DNA of 64,000 bases from the NCBI GenBank assembly GCA_004369045.1, contig ML213503.1:633343-697342 (forward strand), written 5' to 3'. Numbering within the stretch: the stretch's first letter is position 1; the number at the start of each line of letters is the position of its first letter. The stretch comes from Heliocybe sulcata (lineage: Eukaryota; Basidiomycota; Agaricomycetes; Gloeophyllales; Gloeophyllaceae). A model generated the notes under the pieces. That model did no database searches, had not been told where the DNA came from, and worked only from the letters and a program-made list of their open reading frames with translations. This document shows positions 30,190 to 41,270 of the stretch, piece by piece. A program made the position numbers and the translations under genes.

Positions 30190-30319
30190 CGCCTTAATGC
30201 GCGCTGGGCAAGGACGAGTACGCTGGGCCTCCTGCCTGCCAGCTTGATGGCGGGCGCCTGCCGGCACCTTGCCGGTGATCGCGCGCCCTAGCACCGCGCC
30301 CATGCGGTGCAGTAAGGCG
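30190..30319. repeat. GC-rich element with inverted ends
   Basis: The ends CGCCTTAATGC (30190-30200) and CGCCTTACTGC on the opposite strand (30309-30319) match at 10 of 11 bases and bound a GC-rich 130-bp segment with internal short palindromes (for example around CCGGCACCTTGCCGG). It could be a degraded MITE-like element. No target-site duplication is clear. Confidence 0.3.
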
Positions 30320-30671
30320 CCTGTGAAAGATAATACAGTGAGTACCTAGTTAATGGTATTGTACAGTCATACTCGCATGTCGTTCGCTCTGAATTACTAT
30401 GAGCCAGCTAGAGAAGCGGAAGTAGAAGCACGGCACGGGTTTGGCGGTCTTCCTCGTCGGAACGGCGCTCATCACGAGGTTAATTTTCGTCAAATTTGCA
30501 CCGCTGCTCTCACTTCCAGGAAGATCGTAGGATGCCAGACGCATATGCACTCTGTGGCATTGGTCGGTGTGTATGACGTGAGATACTTGTTCCCTGACGC
30601 CTTGAATTTTCCAGCAGTCTATTCAATCGTATCACCGCCGATGGGAAGGATTCCTGACAATTCCAAAGTAA

Positions 30672-30735
30672 CTGCACTATAAATATGGCTCCAGGCTCGA
30701 CTGGCCAGCGATTGTGCCTGCCTCTCCGCAGGTGA
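30672..30735 (+). repeat. TATA module copy 1
   Basis: First of four copies of a promoter-like module with core TGCRCTATAAATAYGRC. TATAAATA lies at 30678-30685. Copies 1 and 2 also match for about 55 bases downstream (GACTnnCCAG, then a TCCRCAGGTG block starting about 50 bases after TATA). No open reading frame of note follows. Confidence 0.6.
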
Positions 30736-31000
30736 GGTATCAACATCCGTCCTACAACGCCGTAAATTGTTGATGGCTTTAGTCAGATGTTACGCTGAGA
30801 AGATGTATCACAGGCCCCGGGCGGATTTTTCGACATCTAAGGTTCTCTTCGGGCGATGATATCCGGTCGTATTGACGGGGGAGTCCCCGACCTTCGTGGA
30901 GTAAATTATAGGCGCTGCTTAGGGTCCTGATCTTTGGTTCCAAATTCCTAGAGGGAGGCATGGACCACTGTCTTGTTTTCCCGGATTTCAAACCATATAC

Positions 31001-31064
31001 CTGCGCTATAAATATGGCAGCAGGTCCGACTTTCCAGTGATGGTGTCTACCTATCCACAGGTGG
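31001..31064 (+). repeat. TATA module copy 2
   Basis: TATAAATA at 31007-31014, 329 bases after copy 1. The CAGGTG block is again exactly 51 bases from the TATA start, as in copy 1. The block resembles a 5' splice donor (CAG|GTG). Confidence 0.6.
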
Positions 31065-31429
31065 AGTAAATCTCACTAATAGAATTCGGTAAAGTGTTAA
31101 TGAGCATCTTCTTAGAAGTTATCGCCAGATTCTCCGGCGTCTCAAAATCTATTTGGGAGATTAATGTCTCTTTATGACGGCGCATGAGGGAAGTCTCGAT
31201 TTGATCGAGCCTCTTGCCTTTAGGGTCAGGTCTCGACATTGCAGATGTGTGACAGAAACATGGTACTCAAGTCGTTCGTACTCAAATCGTCCGTGATAGT
31301 TTCTACCACGCTGACAAGCATATCAGAGACTCCGGACGATTTCGCATCATCTTAAATTCTACTCAGAGATTATACCTCATCCCGGTGCGATAGTTCACTG
31401 TCGGTTAGGCATGGCTCCCTACCAGCGGG

Positions 31430-31473
31430 GTATCAGATAAGTAGCATTGGACCACCGTTCTATTATCTGATAC
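31430..31473. promoter_or_regulatory. Perfect 11-bp inverted repeat with GATA-type cores
   Basis: GTATCAGATAA (31430-31440) and its exact complement TTATCTGATAC (31463-31473) are separated by 22 bases and lie 9 bases upstream of the TATAAATA of module copy 3. Each arm holds AGATAA, a WGATAR site for fungal GATA factors. The placement suggests an operator or paired activator site. A functional role is inference. Confidence 0.5.
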
Positions 31474-31476
31474 ATG

Positions 31477-31527
31477 CTGCACTATAAATACGACATGGAC
31501 GAGACTCGAGCGAATATCCGCAGGTTA
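31477..31527 (+). repeat. TATA module copy 3
   Basis: TATAAATA at 31483-31490 in the same TGCACTATAAATACGAC context. The TCCGCAGGTTAGG block follows at a shorter distance (38 bases). An inverted GATA-type repeat lies just upstream. Confidence 0.6.
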
Positions 31528-31673
31528 GGGGCTACGACCGCAATTCAAAAGTGACATCCGTGCCGTGCGTCTTTGATCTCTACTTCTGCGGACGCGGACG
31601 CTTGCCAGTCACGGGATGCTTAGCGTGCGTTGGGAGCCGGCTATCCAGTGAATGCTGACCGATGCTGACCGAG

Positions 31674-32231
31674 GGTCGGTGCTAGGCCTAGAGGATCGTT
31701 GAGCGGCAGCTGCAGAACAAGGACCAGCGTACCGAGTGCTCCGAATGTTTTCAGGCGTTTCGATATCTCCCGGTGTTCTGCACGTCGCTCCCTCATCGGC
31801 CTGAACTGAAAATCTGGACTCTCAGCAGTATCTGGTCTTACTTTGGCTGGCGACAGCGGCCACTTGGGCTGCCCTGCTCTCCTGTCTTGTAATCTCCGCA
31901 TATTCTCTATCCACCCGGTCGTGTATCTCATGCTCAAACGTTCCGACAATCCAGGTGGCATCAGTGAACTACTAGTTCCCCCGATCTTCTTGAAAACTGT
32001 TCGCATGGTCTCATGTCGCAAAATTCCGGGCTGAAATTCGGCTGATCCTTGTGATCCCAGATGATTCTTATGCCACTATTGGGACTCAATAGGCAACTAC
32101 GCTGAGCCTGGACTGCGCGTGCAGATGTTCTATGTTCGTGACTATCGGCTTGCATTCCAGCCACCCTAAGTATCGATGTCTCGGGGATCTTGCTACTTGC
32201 AAACTCGGTACCGCTTGTGAACATTGTCGAC
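31674..32231. repeat. Tandem duplication, unit A
   Basis: Direct repeat with unit B. Shared blocks include GGTCGGTGCTAGG, GAGCGGCAGCTG, CTCATGCTCAAACGTTCCGA and TGTTCTATGTTCGTGA. Unit length is 558 bases. The spacing between paired blocks falls from 558 to 532 to 498 along the unit, so unit B has lost segments. Confidence 0.75.
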
Positions 32232-32728
32232 GGTCGGTGCTAGGGCTAGAGGATGGTCGAGCGGCAGCTGGAGAACAAGGACCAGCGTATCGAGTGCTCC
32301 GAAGGTTTTCAGGCGCCTCGATATCTCCCGGTCTTCTTCACATGGTATCTCTAATCGGCCGAAACTGAAAATCCCGACCATTAGTCTTCTGGGAAATGGA
32401 GTAGTGCGCACACTCCGATCGTAGTCTCCGCATATCCTCTATCCACCCGATCTTTTACCTCATGCTCAAACGTTCCGACAATCAGTGAACTACAAGTTCC
32501 TCCGATCTTCTTGAGAACTACGCATGGTCCTTTGTCGCAAAATTCCGGACTGAAATACTGAAGCTCGGCCCGATTCTTGTCATGCGTTATTTGTATTCAG
32601 TACGCGACCACGTTGAGGTGGATTGTTCTATGTTCGTGATTATCGGCTTGTGTGCTAGTCCTTGTCTCGGGGATCTTGTTGCTCGCAATCTCGGGACCGC
32701 TCTGTGATAATTAATCATTGTCGAGGGT
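32232..32728. repeat. Tandem duplication, unit B
   Basis: Diverged, slightly shorter copy of unit A. It ends where CATTGTCGAGGGTTGG restarts the beginning of the unit, so a truncated third copy may follow. Neither unit has a convincing gene. Confidence 0.7.
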
Positions 32729-32900
32729 TGGGCCCAGCTGTGCGCTATATTCTTGTACAATGCTGCAGAACCGTTGACATCTGGGACCTTTACCGTCCAA
32801 AGCTCCTCGATCTCTCCGATGGCATACGCACAGAGAGCACGCGGACCTTCGTCTCCGATTTCTTGACTCGGATTATTCTAGTGGTGAAATATGTACGAGA

Positions 32901-32950
32901 GTGCGCTATAAATACGACACCGAGGCGACTGGGCTGTCTGCCTCTCCGTT
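32901..32950 (+). repeat. TATA module copy 4
   Basis: TATAAATA at 32907-32914 in the context GTGCGCTATAAATACGAC. A GCCTCTCCG block shared with copy 1 follows, at a distance nine bases shorter. Confidence 0.55.
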
Positions 32951-34041
32951 AACTCCCGGTAGGTGCTAGTGAGGTTTCGTGACTCAGTCCTAGCCAGGAG
33001 ATGGAGGCTCGGCTACTCCGCGGAGTCAACTGTCCTTTCTCGCCCTATGGGAAACCAGCAGGGGAGGACAGGTTGTTTATTCAAAGAAACGACGCTCTGG
33101 CGGCAGTTTTTGCGTCTTGTCAGCTGAGAGGTAATCTTCACCGGGGCTTTTAATTAACTCATTTCCTCAGCTGGAGTACGGCGGCGAGGTGTTATATTTT
33201 AGCGACCCAAGCATGTCCTTTGTTCATACACTTTGTTTTGGAACGCGACGCACCCGGGCATTTTAAATCTCGCATGCTTTGCGGTGCTAGTTGATATCGG
33301 GATCGTAAAGACAGATAGTTTCCGAGTCGGTCTGTCGTTCTATCGGTACTTGTGTAGTAGCACTTGGGTTCGGGTTATTCGGTATGATATAATCAAGATC
33401 CGAGCTGCCGGAAGTTCCCTGAGTATTGGCGCTAAGGGCGGGGTCTGGAGACAAGTATGAAAGCCGAGTCACAAAAATATAACAAGCGTTTTACGACAAA
33501 GCATGAATATTTCCAGCACGGTCAAGTCAGTCCGCACCAGTATCTCCACTGATACCGAGTACTCGCTTTATGGTCGGCGTCGGCGCCGAGTAAAGTCCTG
33601 AGGAAGGTGGCCCATTCGAGGGCGGCATGTCAGACGGCGAGGATTCTTTGCGATTATGAATCAGCCGAAGCGAGTTTGCGTCAAAGGAATTGTTATAGGC
33701 GACACTACTGGCACGATACGCAAGAAAGGACAAGTGCTGCTGCGGCAAGGTGCGCGATCTTGTATCTCATCCAATCACATTCGCCAAGAATGATCAGTGC
33801 AGGCCCGGTGATCATACAGCTCCGGAACGCATCGGGCTGCAGCCCATTCCTTGTGCTTGCACTGCAGTATTTGCCGCTCGCTTGAGTTCACGGCAGTTAA
33901 TACTCCATGCTGGGCACTCTAGAAGCTTGATACCGCTGGTTGTGAGTCTGCGGCGTGCGTTTCGCGAAGGCCGCGCTGGTATTCCTGACATCGTCGCGGG
34001 AGAACCCTGGTGTTACGTAAGGAAAGCGTCCGGGCGTGGGG
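32951..34041. other. Rest of the gene-poor island
   Basis: No supported gene. A plus-strand frame at 33750-34274 lacks any recognisable protein. The 3' part belongs to the PacC promoter. Confidence 0.5.
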
Positions 34042-34435
34042 CTTGGCATTTTTTGAGCCAAGTCGAGACGGGGCTTGGCAGCACTGCAAGACCCCGGGAG
34101 CAGGTGCCATCGAAGACGGCTTCGGAAGCTGTTCCTTGCCCACTTCATTCTCAACAATATCTTGTCCCGCGGCATCCCATTGCCGCGTGCCTAGGCCGCG
34201 GCGGGCGTCCGTACTGCGCAGGCAAGCTGTTGCGTATTTCAGGCAGTGGGAGCTACGAAGAGGTAATGCAATGAGAAAGTCCTATTAATACAGCATGGGT
34301 GCTGGCGTAATGCAGGACGGGCAGACGTCGGGAGCAGTGGTGGGAGGCAGAGCGAGTTCCGTTGATGACCGAGCGCAGCATAAAAGAGGGTGTCCGGGGA
34401 GATTCGCTTGGACTGCCCAGTGTGCCAAGGCCAAG
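34042..34435. promoter_or_regulatory. Cluster of five PacC-type GCCAAG sites
   Basis: GCCAAG, the core recognised by Aspergillus PacC (GCCARG), occurs at 34057-34062, 34424-34429 and 34430-34435 on the plus strand, and at 34042-34047 and 34074-34079 on the minus strand. All lie within 430 bases of the start codon of the PacC homologue. Chance would give about 0.2 in that length. Two sites are directly adjacent. This points to autoregulation, which is inference. Confidence 0.6.
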
Positions 34436-34469
34436 CCAGAGATCGAGTCTTCCTTATTTAAGACCTAAC

Positions 34470-36875
34470 ATGGCGCAGCCCCCCTCTCTTGTCCCGCTGC
34501 ACGACCTCCAGTCTGCTCTCTTCCTCGCAAACAACATGGGCCCGCCCTTCCCGTCCCCGCCCCCGCACGACGGCGACTCCGCCTCCCCTCCCCCCGACGC
34601 TGCCCGCCACGTTCAAGACAGTAAATCTCAAGAGCCGGAGGGCCACAGGTGTCTGTGGCAGGAATGCACCAAAGTCATGTCCGACCCAGAGGCTCTCTAC
34701 AACCACCTGTGTAACGACCACGTCGGCCGCAAGAGCACCAATAACCTGTGCCTAACGTGTCAATGGAAAGACTGTGGCACGACGTGCTCAAAGAGAGATC
34801 ATATCACCAGCCACGTCCGAGGTATGCCATGCACTATCGCTTCTGCCACCCAGCTTACCTTGGTCGCCAGTGCATACTCCGCTCAAGCCTCACTCTTGCG
34901 AAGTAAGCATTTGGGCCGCTCTATATGTCGCATGAGCTCACCGTGCGATAGATCTGCAAAAAGTCCTTCAAAAGGCCGCAAGACCTCAAGAAGCACGAGA
35001 AGATACACACGGAGGAGCACCACGCTCAGCACAAGCACTCCAAGGCGATAACCGTCGCGGACCCTACTTACAACCAGCGAATCCGCAGCGACATGTCTAA
35101 AGCCGGCTCTTACGGTATACCCCAACGTCAACAGTACCCGACCGGCGCACAAGGTTCCCGCGCCGGATCCGACTCTACCGCTATCAGCTGTTCTGGTAGG
35201 GTTCTTCCACAGCTGTCCATCGCGGTGTGCATGCCAACAATGTCTATCATTAGGCTCGAGTCGCGGCCCATTGGCCACGCCCTCCCCGGAGATGATACCG
35301 TCCCAGGTACATATTGCATCCAGCTATGGCCCGCAATCAGCACACGAGTTCCCACAGAACCAGCTTCCTACTTGGGAGGTGCTGAGGTCTGACGGCACTA
35401 CCACCAGTGCCGGTGCCGGTGCCAAGAGATCCTATGATCATGCCGTTGACGACTTCTTCACGGATGTGAAGAAGCGACGTGTTACGCCGTCCTATAGCCC
35501 GGGTATGTGTTGGTCCTAGCACAAATCTTCTTTGACACTGAATGAAGCATATATAGACATGGTTGAGCGACTCAACCGGTTATATGGACAAGGTTTGGAC
35601 GGCCAAGACCAGGCGAACTTTAACCCTCGCTCCGTATCTTTCGATATCCGGACGCCGGAGGAGCTCGCTGCCGTGAACGACTTCCTTATCACGCTGGGCC
35701 GCGACGTCGCTGCGGGCGGTGCCCAACGGCACCCTCAAGTGCAGCACCAGCGCGGGGATAGTGGTAATTACTCTACCGCTTCCATGTTTGACGCTGCGAG
35801 CCTGAGTCAGATGGGCCTTGCGGGCATGCCAGGGTTACCCGGGTCGGGCGCGACGTACCCCAGCGAACACGGCTATCCGGCGTTGTCAAGCACGCACCAG
35901 TACGCGTCGGTGCCCTATCCAAGCACGGCGGGGCTGCGGTCGAATCACCCGTCGGTGCAGCCTGCGGCGTATACGTCCTTGTACTCGGAGGTCCCGCATG
36001 AGTACGCTGCGCCGCCTGCGCTCACGCGGCGGTCGATGCAGGGCTATGCGGGCTCGCCGTACGGCCAGATCAACTTGCAGGCGTCGGAACTGGACTCGCC
36101 GCACTCGTCGTCCTCTACGCCCTCGTCCGCGACCCCTCCCCATCTAGCCCTCCCTATGCCCGAGAATCCCCTGTTCTTCGAATCCGTCCGGGCACCCCGC
36201 GTCCCATCTGTAGTCCCTCACCTCGCGCAACCGGACTACTCCCAGCCCCAGCGGCAGAGGTACATCCCGCTCCAGAACCCGGGCGAGAAGACTGCCTACC
36301 CGCGTCCGCCAGAACCGATAGAGCCCAAACTGCGGAGTCGCGTGCAACCCGGTCTCCCAGCCCGACTGACTGCGGACGCGGTCTCGTCGCTGTCCTCGCC
36401 GTCGTCTTCGTCTTCGACGTCCTCGCGGTTGTACCCGCTGCTCAAGGAGGGCGACAGCAAGTACAAGCTGCCCCCGCTGAACAGCACGCTGCGCGATATG
36501 GACGACGCGCGTGCGCCCGACTCGCCGCCGCCGGCGCGCGAGTCGACGCCGAGCTCGCGGCACTCGTCGCCGGAGCTGCAGGCGCGCACGTTGCCTGGTA
36601 TACACTCGATAACGGCGGGGACGGCGGCGCGGCGCTCGGCGGAGCCCGTCGAGCGGCTGTCCCGCGAGATTGGGCGTATCCGATTGGAGAGCAGTGCCAA
36701 GGATAATACGCCCGAGCAGCGGCGACGGCATGCGGAGCTCATTCGGGATCTGTTGCTGGTCATCAACGATGACTTTAAGAAGCGGGTGGATCCCTCGTCA
36801 AGGCAGCGGACTTCACCGATTAGTAGGGACCGGATAGCGAGTCCGTCTAGAGACGTCGAGATGACCTTTGCATAA
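34470..36875 (+). CDS. RIM101: pH-response transcription factor PacC/Rim101
   Basis: Three-finger C2H2 regulator activated by proteolysis under the ambient-pH (Pal/Rim) pathway. Fingers: [20 protein letters not shown] with its second His pair, [19 protein letters not shown], and [21 protein letters not shown]-type finger 3, whose Cys and following residues are joined across two introns near 34820-34965. The PacC-specific segment [18 protein letters not shown] follows, joined by splicing to a MVERLNRL helix. Two YPXL motifs, YPAL (35874-35885) and YPLL (36432-36443), are the kind bound by PalA/Rim20. The C-terminal half is Ser/Pro-rich. The start ATG at 34470 lies about 45 residues before finger 1. 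Five PacC-type sites lie in the promoter. Confidence 0.92.
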
Positions 36876-37051
36876 CTTATTGAGCGCTTACTTTGCTCTA
36901 CGATTCTCTGTTGATAGTTACGCCCTCCTCTCTGCGCAATAATGTACATTAGGTATCTCGTATTGCTATGCTACATCAGTCGTATCGTTCAATGTTGTAA
37001 GTAAGCTACACCAAACTAAGGAAATAATAGTGTCCTGGTATCACAGCCATA

Positions 37052-40000
37052 TTACGTCTTCTTGAGGGTCAGCTTGATCTTCGGCGCGGCGCCTCCTGCA
37101 GGGGGAAGCGCTGGGAGGTCTGCGTCGTCCATTGCTGACAATGGGGGACTGGTAGCTAGAGGGGAGGGTACCGCCGCAGGGAAACCGTACGACGTTCCTG
37201 GACGGGACGACGATTGACCGATTGTCGGCGAGAACATAGAGTCGGAAGCCTTGTTGTATCCGAGAGAGGGCAGAGCAGGTGTCGTGGGGGACCCTGCAGT
37301 TGGGCTCGTTGCGGAGGGAGTTGCAGGCGGGGCACCAGAGTTGAACTCTGCCCAGCGCGGGCACTTCCTGTTCGTTTCTGTGAGGGTGTAAATGAATCGC
37401 GACCTCGCTGAGGGGATACAGGACTCACTCATATGGCCCATCTGACCGCAATGACCGCATCGCCTCTGTGTCCCCTACCTTATGAGAACAATCCGGAACA
37501 GTCGCATACACTGAAAGTCACATACCGTAGTGTCGGGCTTGACAGGCCGGTTGAGCAGCAACGGCGTACCGCCCTCTTTCGCAATCTTTGCGTTCTTGCG
37601 GTGCAACCGGCGCTCCTGGTTCTTCTTCATACGCAGGATCTCCTCCTCAAGCCTATGAGTGATGCGTGTTGAGAAGGCGGAAATGCTGCAATAGAAAAAG
37701 ACGTTCGTACCTCTTCTTGGCTCTCGCGTCCCTCTCTGCATCGCCGGTGGGCGCAAGGGCGTCGGCCATCATAGACTCCTCTTCAAGCATCTGCCGCCTG
37801 CGCACATAGGCGTGGATGACTGCAGGGTCACGAACGATCTCAGTCCTCCAGTGGCCATCCACCTGCCAGATACGTGAGCTCCAGTCTCTTGACAAGTTTT
37901 CTTCAAGCCACGTACCAGACGCTTAATTCGCAACACCCTCTTCGACCCCTCAGGCCCAAAGCTGAACTCCCGGTCTCTGTCAAGAGACGACCCCCGACTA
38001 TACGCAGGAGATGGCGCAGCCGACGGCCCCGCTGCGGTAGGAGACAATGCAGACATCGCGGGCGACTGCATCGGATCTAGCGTCCTGCGCTGCAGGGACA
38101 TTTCCTGCTGCTTCTGCATCTGCGATGCATCCCGGTCGCGCCTCTCGTCCTCCTCCGTAAGCTGAGGCTCGTCGCGCCTGCTCAAGGAATCGAACTGTGC
38201 CCTCCATATGCGCTCAATCTCCGACTTGTAGATGAGCTGCTGCTCGGCGACGTTGTATCTGTGTGCTGACTTTGGGCGCGCTTCCGCCTCCGCTGGTTGT
38301 CCAAATCATTATAGGTAACCCACTAGACTACGGCATGGCAACTCACCCAACTTCTGCTCATAATCCTCACCCGCCTTCACAAAGATGTCCTTCATCGACA
38401 CCCTAATAAAACTAAATGCCTCCCCCCGCCCAGTGGGGTCCCCTTCTCCATGCAACCTCAGCATCGCCTTCGCCTGCGTCGCAAAGAGGAAGTTCTTGGT
38501 CGTGATCCACGGCGCCAGCTGCTGCTCGATCGACAGGTTTCCCTCATCCCCATCCACCGCGTCGGCAGCTTGACTGTAACCTAAGTCTTGCAGATGTCGC
38601 TGGCCGACCTGCATGCTCTCAGAGAGGACGACCTGTTCGGGCGTGACCATCTTGAGCTGATCAGTTTCCGATGGGACTTGCCAGCCCTGTTTGAGGCGCC
38701 AGAAGCCTTGGTGCGGCCCTCGGCGGTGGTACTCCATGAATTCCTGCCCAACGCATGAGCTAAATGGTACTAGATCTGCAAAAGCGATGCTTACCTTGAG
38801 CCGTTGCCGCATCTGCAGCTCGTTCTGATCCGGAAAATACTTCATAAGCCTCGAAATCTTCAGCCTCTCCTCATGGCTCTTCGACAGCAGCTTATACGTG
38901 ATATTCTGCAACCTATGCTTGATAGTATTCGTGATCTTCCTCGAATGTGGACCAGGAACCTCCGTCACAGGGTATGTCTGGCCCACGACGAAAAGGTTCT
39001 TCATCTCTCGGATATAGTACCGCGTCTCCCCCTTGACGGTGCTCCTGAACAAGGGCGAGGTCAGTGATAAGTATAAAACAACAAATGCTGGCTTTCCAAA
39101 CCTGATGACGAGGAAGTCCGTTGGATAGGGTTTCTGCCTGAAGAGCGGTGCCCGGATGAGGTTATTATAAAGGGCTGGGACTGTCTCCCCAGGAGAGACA
39201 TAACCGAACTTCATGAAGGGCGATTCATCTTGCGGTTCCAGCACGAAAGGGACACCCAGATCATACTGACGAGCCGGAATTAGCTACCCGGCATTTGCCT
39301 CGCAGAAGTTCTTATCACCTTTGGTATATGCTCATCCTTCTCATCCTTCTTCCGATAATAATTTACCAGAATACTCCCCATACCGAAATTTGACATAATC
39401 GGCGGATGTTCCTCCTACATTTCGGCCCATAACACTCAGCACGCCCCCGATACCACTAAACCCACAATGTGCACTCACTGAGAACTCCCACAGCACATAG
39501 TTGCTCGTATCCTTCAGCGTCAGATCACTCGTATGATGCAAGCCCTCGCCCACATTCCCGCCCTTGCCAACCTTCCTTCCCGCCTTGTCTTTCTTCTTCT
39601 TTGCCGTGCGCACTTTGCCAAAGTGCAACTCCACATTGGCAGGGAACTGCAATGCCGGCCGGTGCCATGACCGAGCTTCTTGCTTGGACAATCGGGTCTT
39701 ATACTAGGAACAAGAAGACAAGGGTGGTGAACAGAGGTGAAAGAGGGCGTGAGTAGCTACTTACAAATGGTAGCTGCAATTTCTGTGCTGGGTAGGCGTG
39801 TTCAACGACCAGCTGTCCGAACGTCTGCCTGACGCGGTGGCCCCTTCCTTCTTTCGAGATCTCGTAGTACTGGTCATTGGAGAGATTGAACTTGTCCTTG
39901 GGTACTTGTTCTGACCTGAAACGCTTCCTAGGGCGCGGATCCACGACTATATTGTACCGCGTAAGCGTCGCTAATTACAGAAACGATGTCAGTAGAGCTC

Positions 40001-40993
40001 GTAGACGTACCTGCTGGACGTTCCTCGGGAGCGACGTCCTCCTCATTGATTTCAAGCTGCGTAAAGTCACGAAAAGGCGCCCTAGGACTCCAGATGATAC
40101 TCTGGGTCCACGCCCCCGACTCCAGCGACTTGTTGACCTTGGAGGTTAGATTAGCCTTCGGTTCCGGACGAACTGCGGCAGTCTCTTCAGGATCCTCGTC
40201 AGGCTCGTAAACAATCTGATCCTCCCAGTTTGCTAGGAGGACAAGGTCGAATGAACGGTCCTGTAATGATAGAGAGGGAGCGTTCTCGGAGTTGGCTCGG
40301 TCCTGCGGTGTGTAAGCCTAGATATGAGATATATAGAGTACGGGCGACGGACCTCCAATGCATTCTGAAGATCGTAATCAATATTCCCAGCAGCCACTAC
40401 CTCATCTGCCCTCTGACTCTCGGCTTGTCGCGCAGCATCGCCCACAATAGACCTCAAGAAGTTCTTTGGGATGTCTCTCTTACGAGGGTATACAGGTTCA
40501 ACTACGAGCTGTAAGCAAACAACCGTACATTAGATTACTGTGGCATACCATGAAACGGTCTCTTCGATACTCTCGATTTGGGAACTGTGTACCCCTTGAA
40601 CAATTCTGTAAAGTCGAGGATCTTGTTCTTCTCGAACGTCGGAAACCTCTCATAAACCGTCTTCGGCCGCTCCACAAGACGTCTTACTACCCTCACACGA
40701 CGCTGCGATGGCACAGAACCGGGTGACTCAGCTTCCATCTTGACCGACGCAATCGAGTCGCCTTCCTCCTCCAGCTCTCGGTCCACTTGGTCCTCAAAGT
40801 CCTCTCCTTGATCCATACCAACGGCATCCTCGTCCCTGTCATCGCCATAGATCTGTTTGGAGTCTAAGGACGGAAGTCCAGAGATCCCAAGCCGGTTCGA
40901 AAGCGCGGATGAAGAGGGCAATGAGAGACCGTTCAAGATGCGGTCCAGAGAGAAACCCGTGAGCGCTGAGATAACGTCGTTTTCCTCAGACAT
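37052..40993 (-). CDS. TAF1: TFIID subunit 1 (TAF1)
   Basis: Largest TFIID subunit, scaffold for promoter recognition by RNA polymerase II. Order: acidic N-terminus; the DFTELFKGYTVPKSRV region; the central DUF3591 domain, visible as DNFNLSNDQYYEI-like text (KFNLSNDQYYEI), HPPIMSNFGMGSILVNYY, FLVIR, YYIREMKNLFVVGQTYPV, and FPDQNELQMRQRLKEFMEY restored by splicing. After it come charged helical segments (AEARPKSAHRYNV; ERDARAKKRLEEEILRMKK) and a zinc knuckle (RRCGHCGQMGHMKTNRKCP). The Pro/Ser-rich C-terminus ends in a basic tail. No bromodomains or kinase lobe are seen, as in other fungal TAF1. Roughly ten introns. Its 3' end is convergent with PacC at 176 bases. Confidence 0.92.
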
Positions 40994-41270
40994 ATTGACT
41001 AGATAGTGTCAGATAATAGGCCTCTTTGAGAGGAATGCCTGAGGATACGTCGCTCGCGACCCTCAGCGCAGTGTGTGAGCCTGCAGTGGCGGAGGTTTGG
41101 CAGAGGGTCGCCACACTGGCCACAAAGCAGTCGTCGCCGGCGGCATCAATGTCCCGGAATTTACCGAAAACGCGACATGCCACGCGGGAAGGCGCTTCTC
41201 ACAAATGCACCGATCTCAGTGGGTCGCCCGAAAGTACGTCAACTGGTAACGCGCCTCCGCACACAGAACC

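Noticed and set aside
33750-34274. 174-codon plus-strand frame
   Set aside because: No recognisable protein. It lies in the PacC promoter and contains PacC-type sites.
36144-36731. 195-codon minus-strand frame, Arg-rich
   Set aside because: Antisense shadow of the GC-rich PacC C-terminal coding region.
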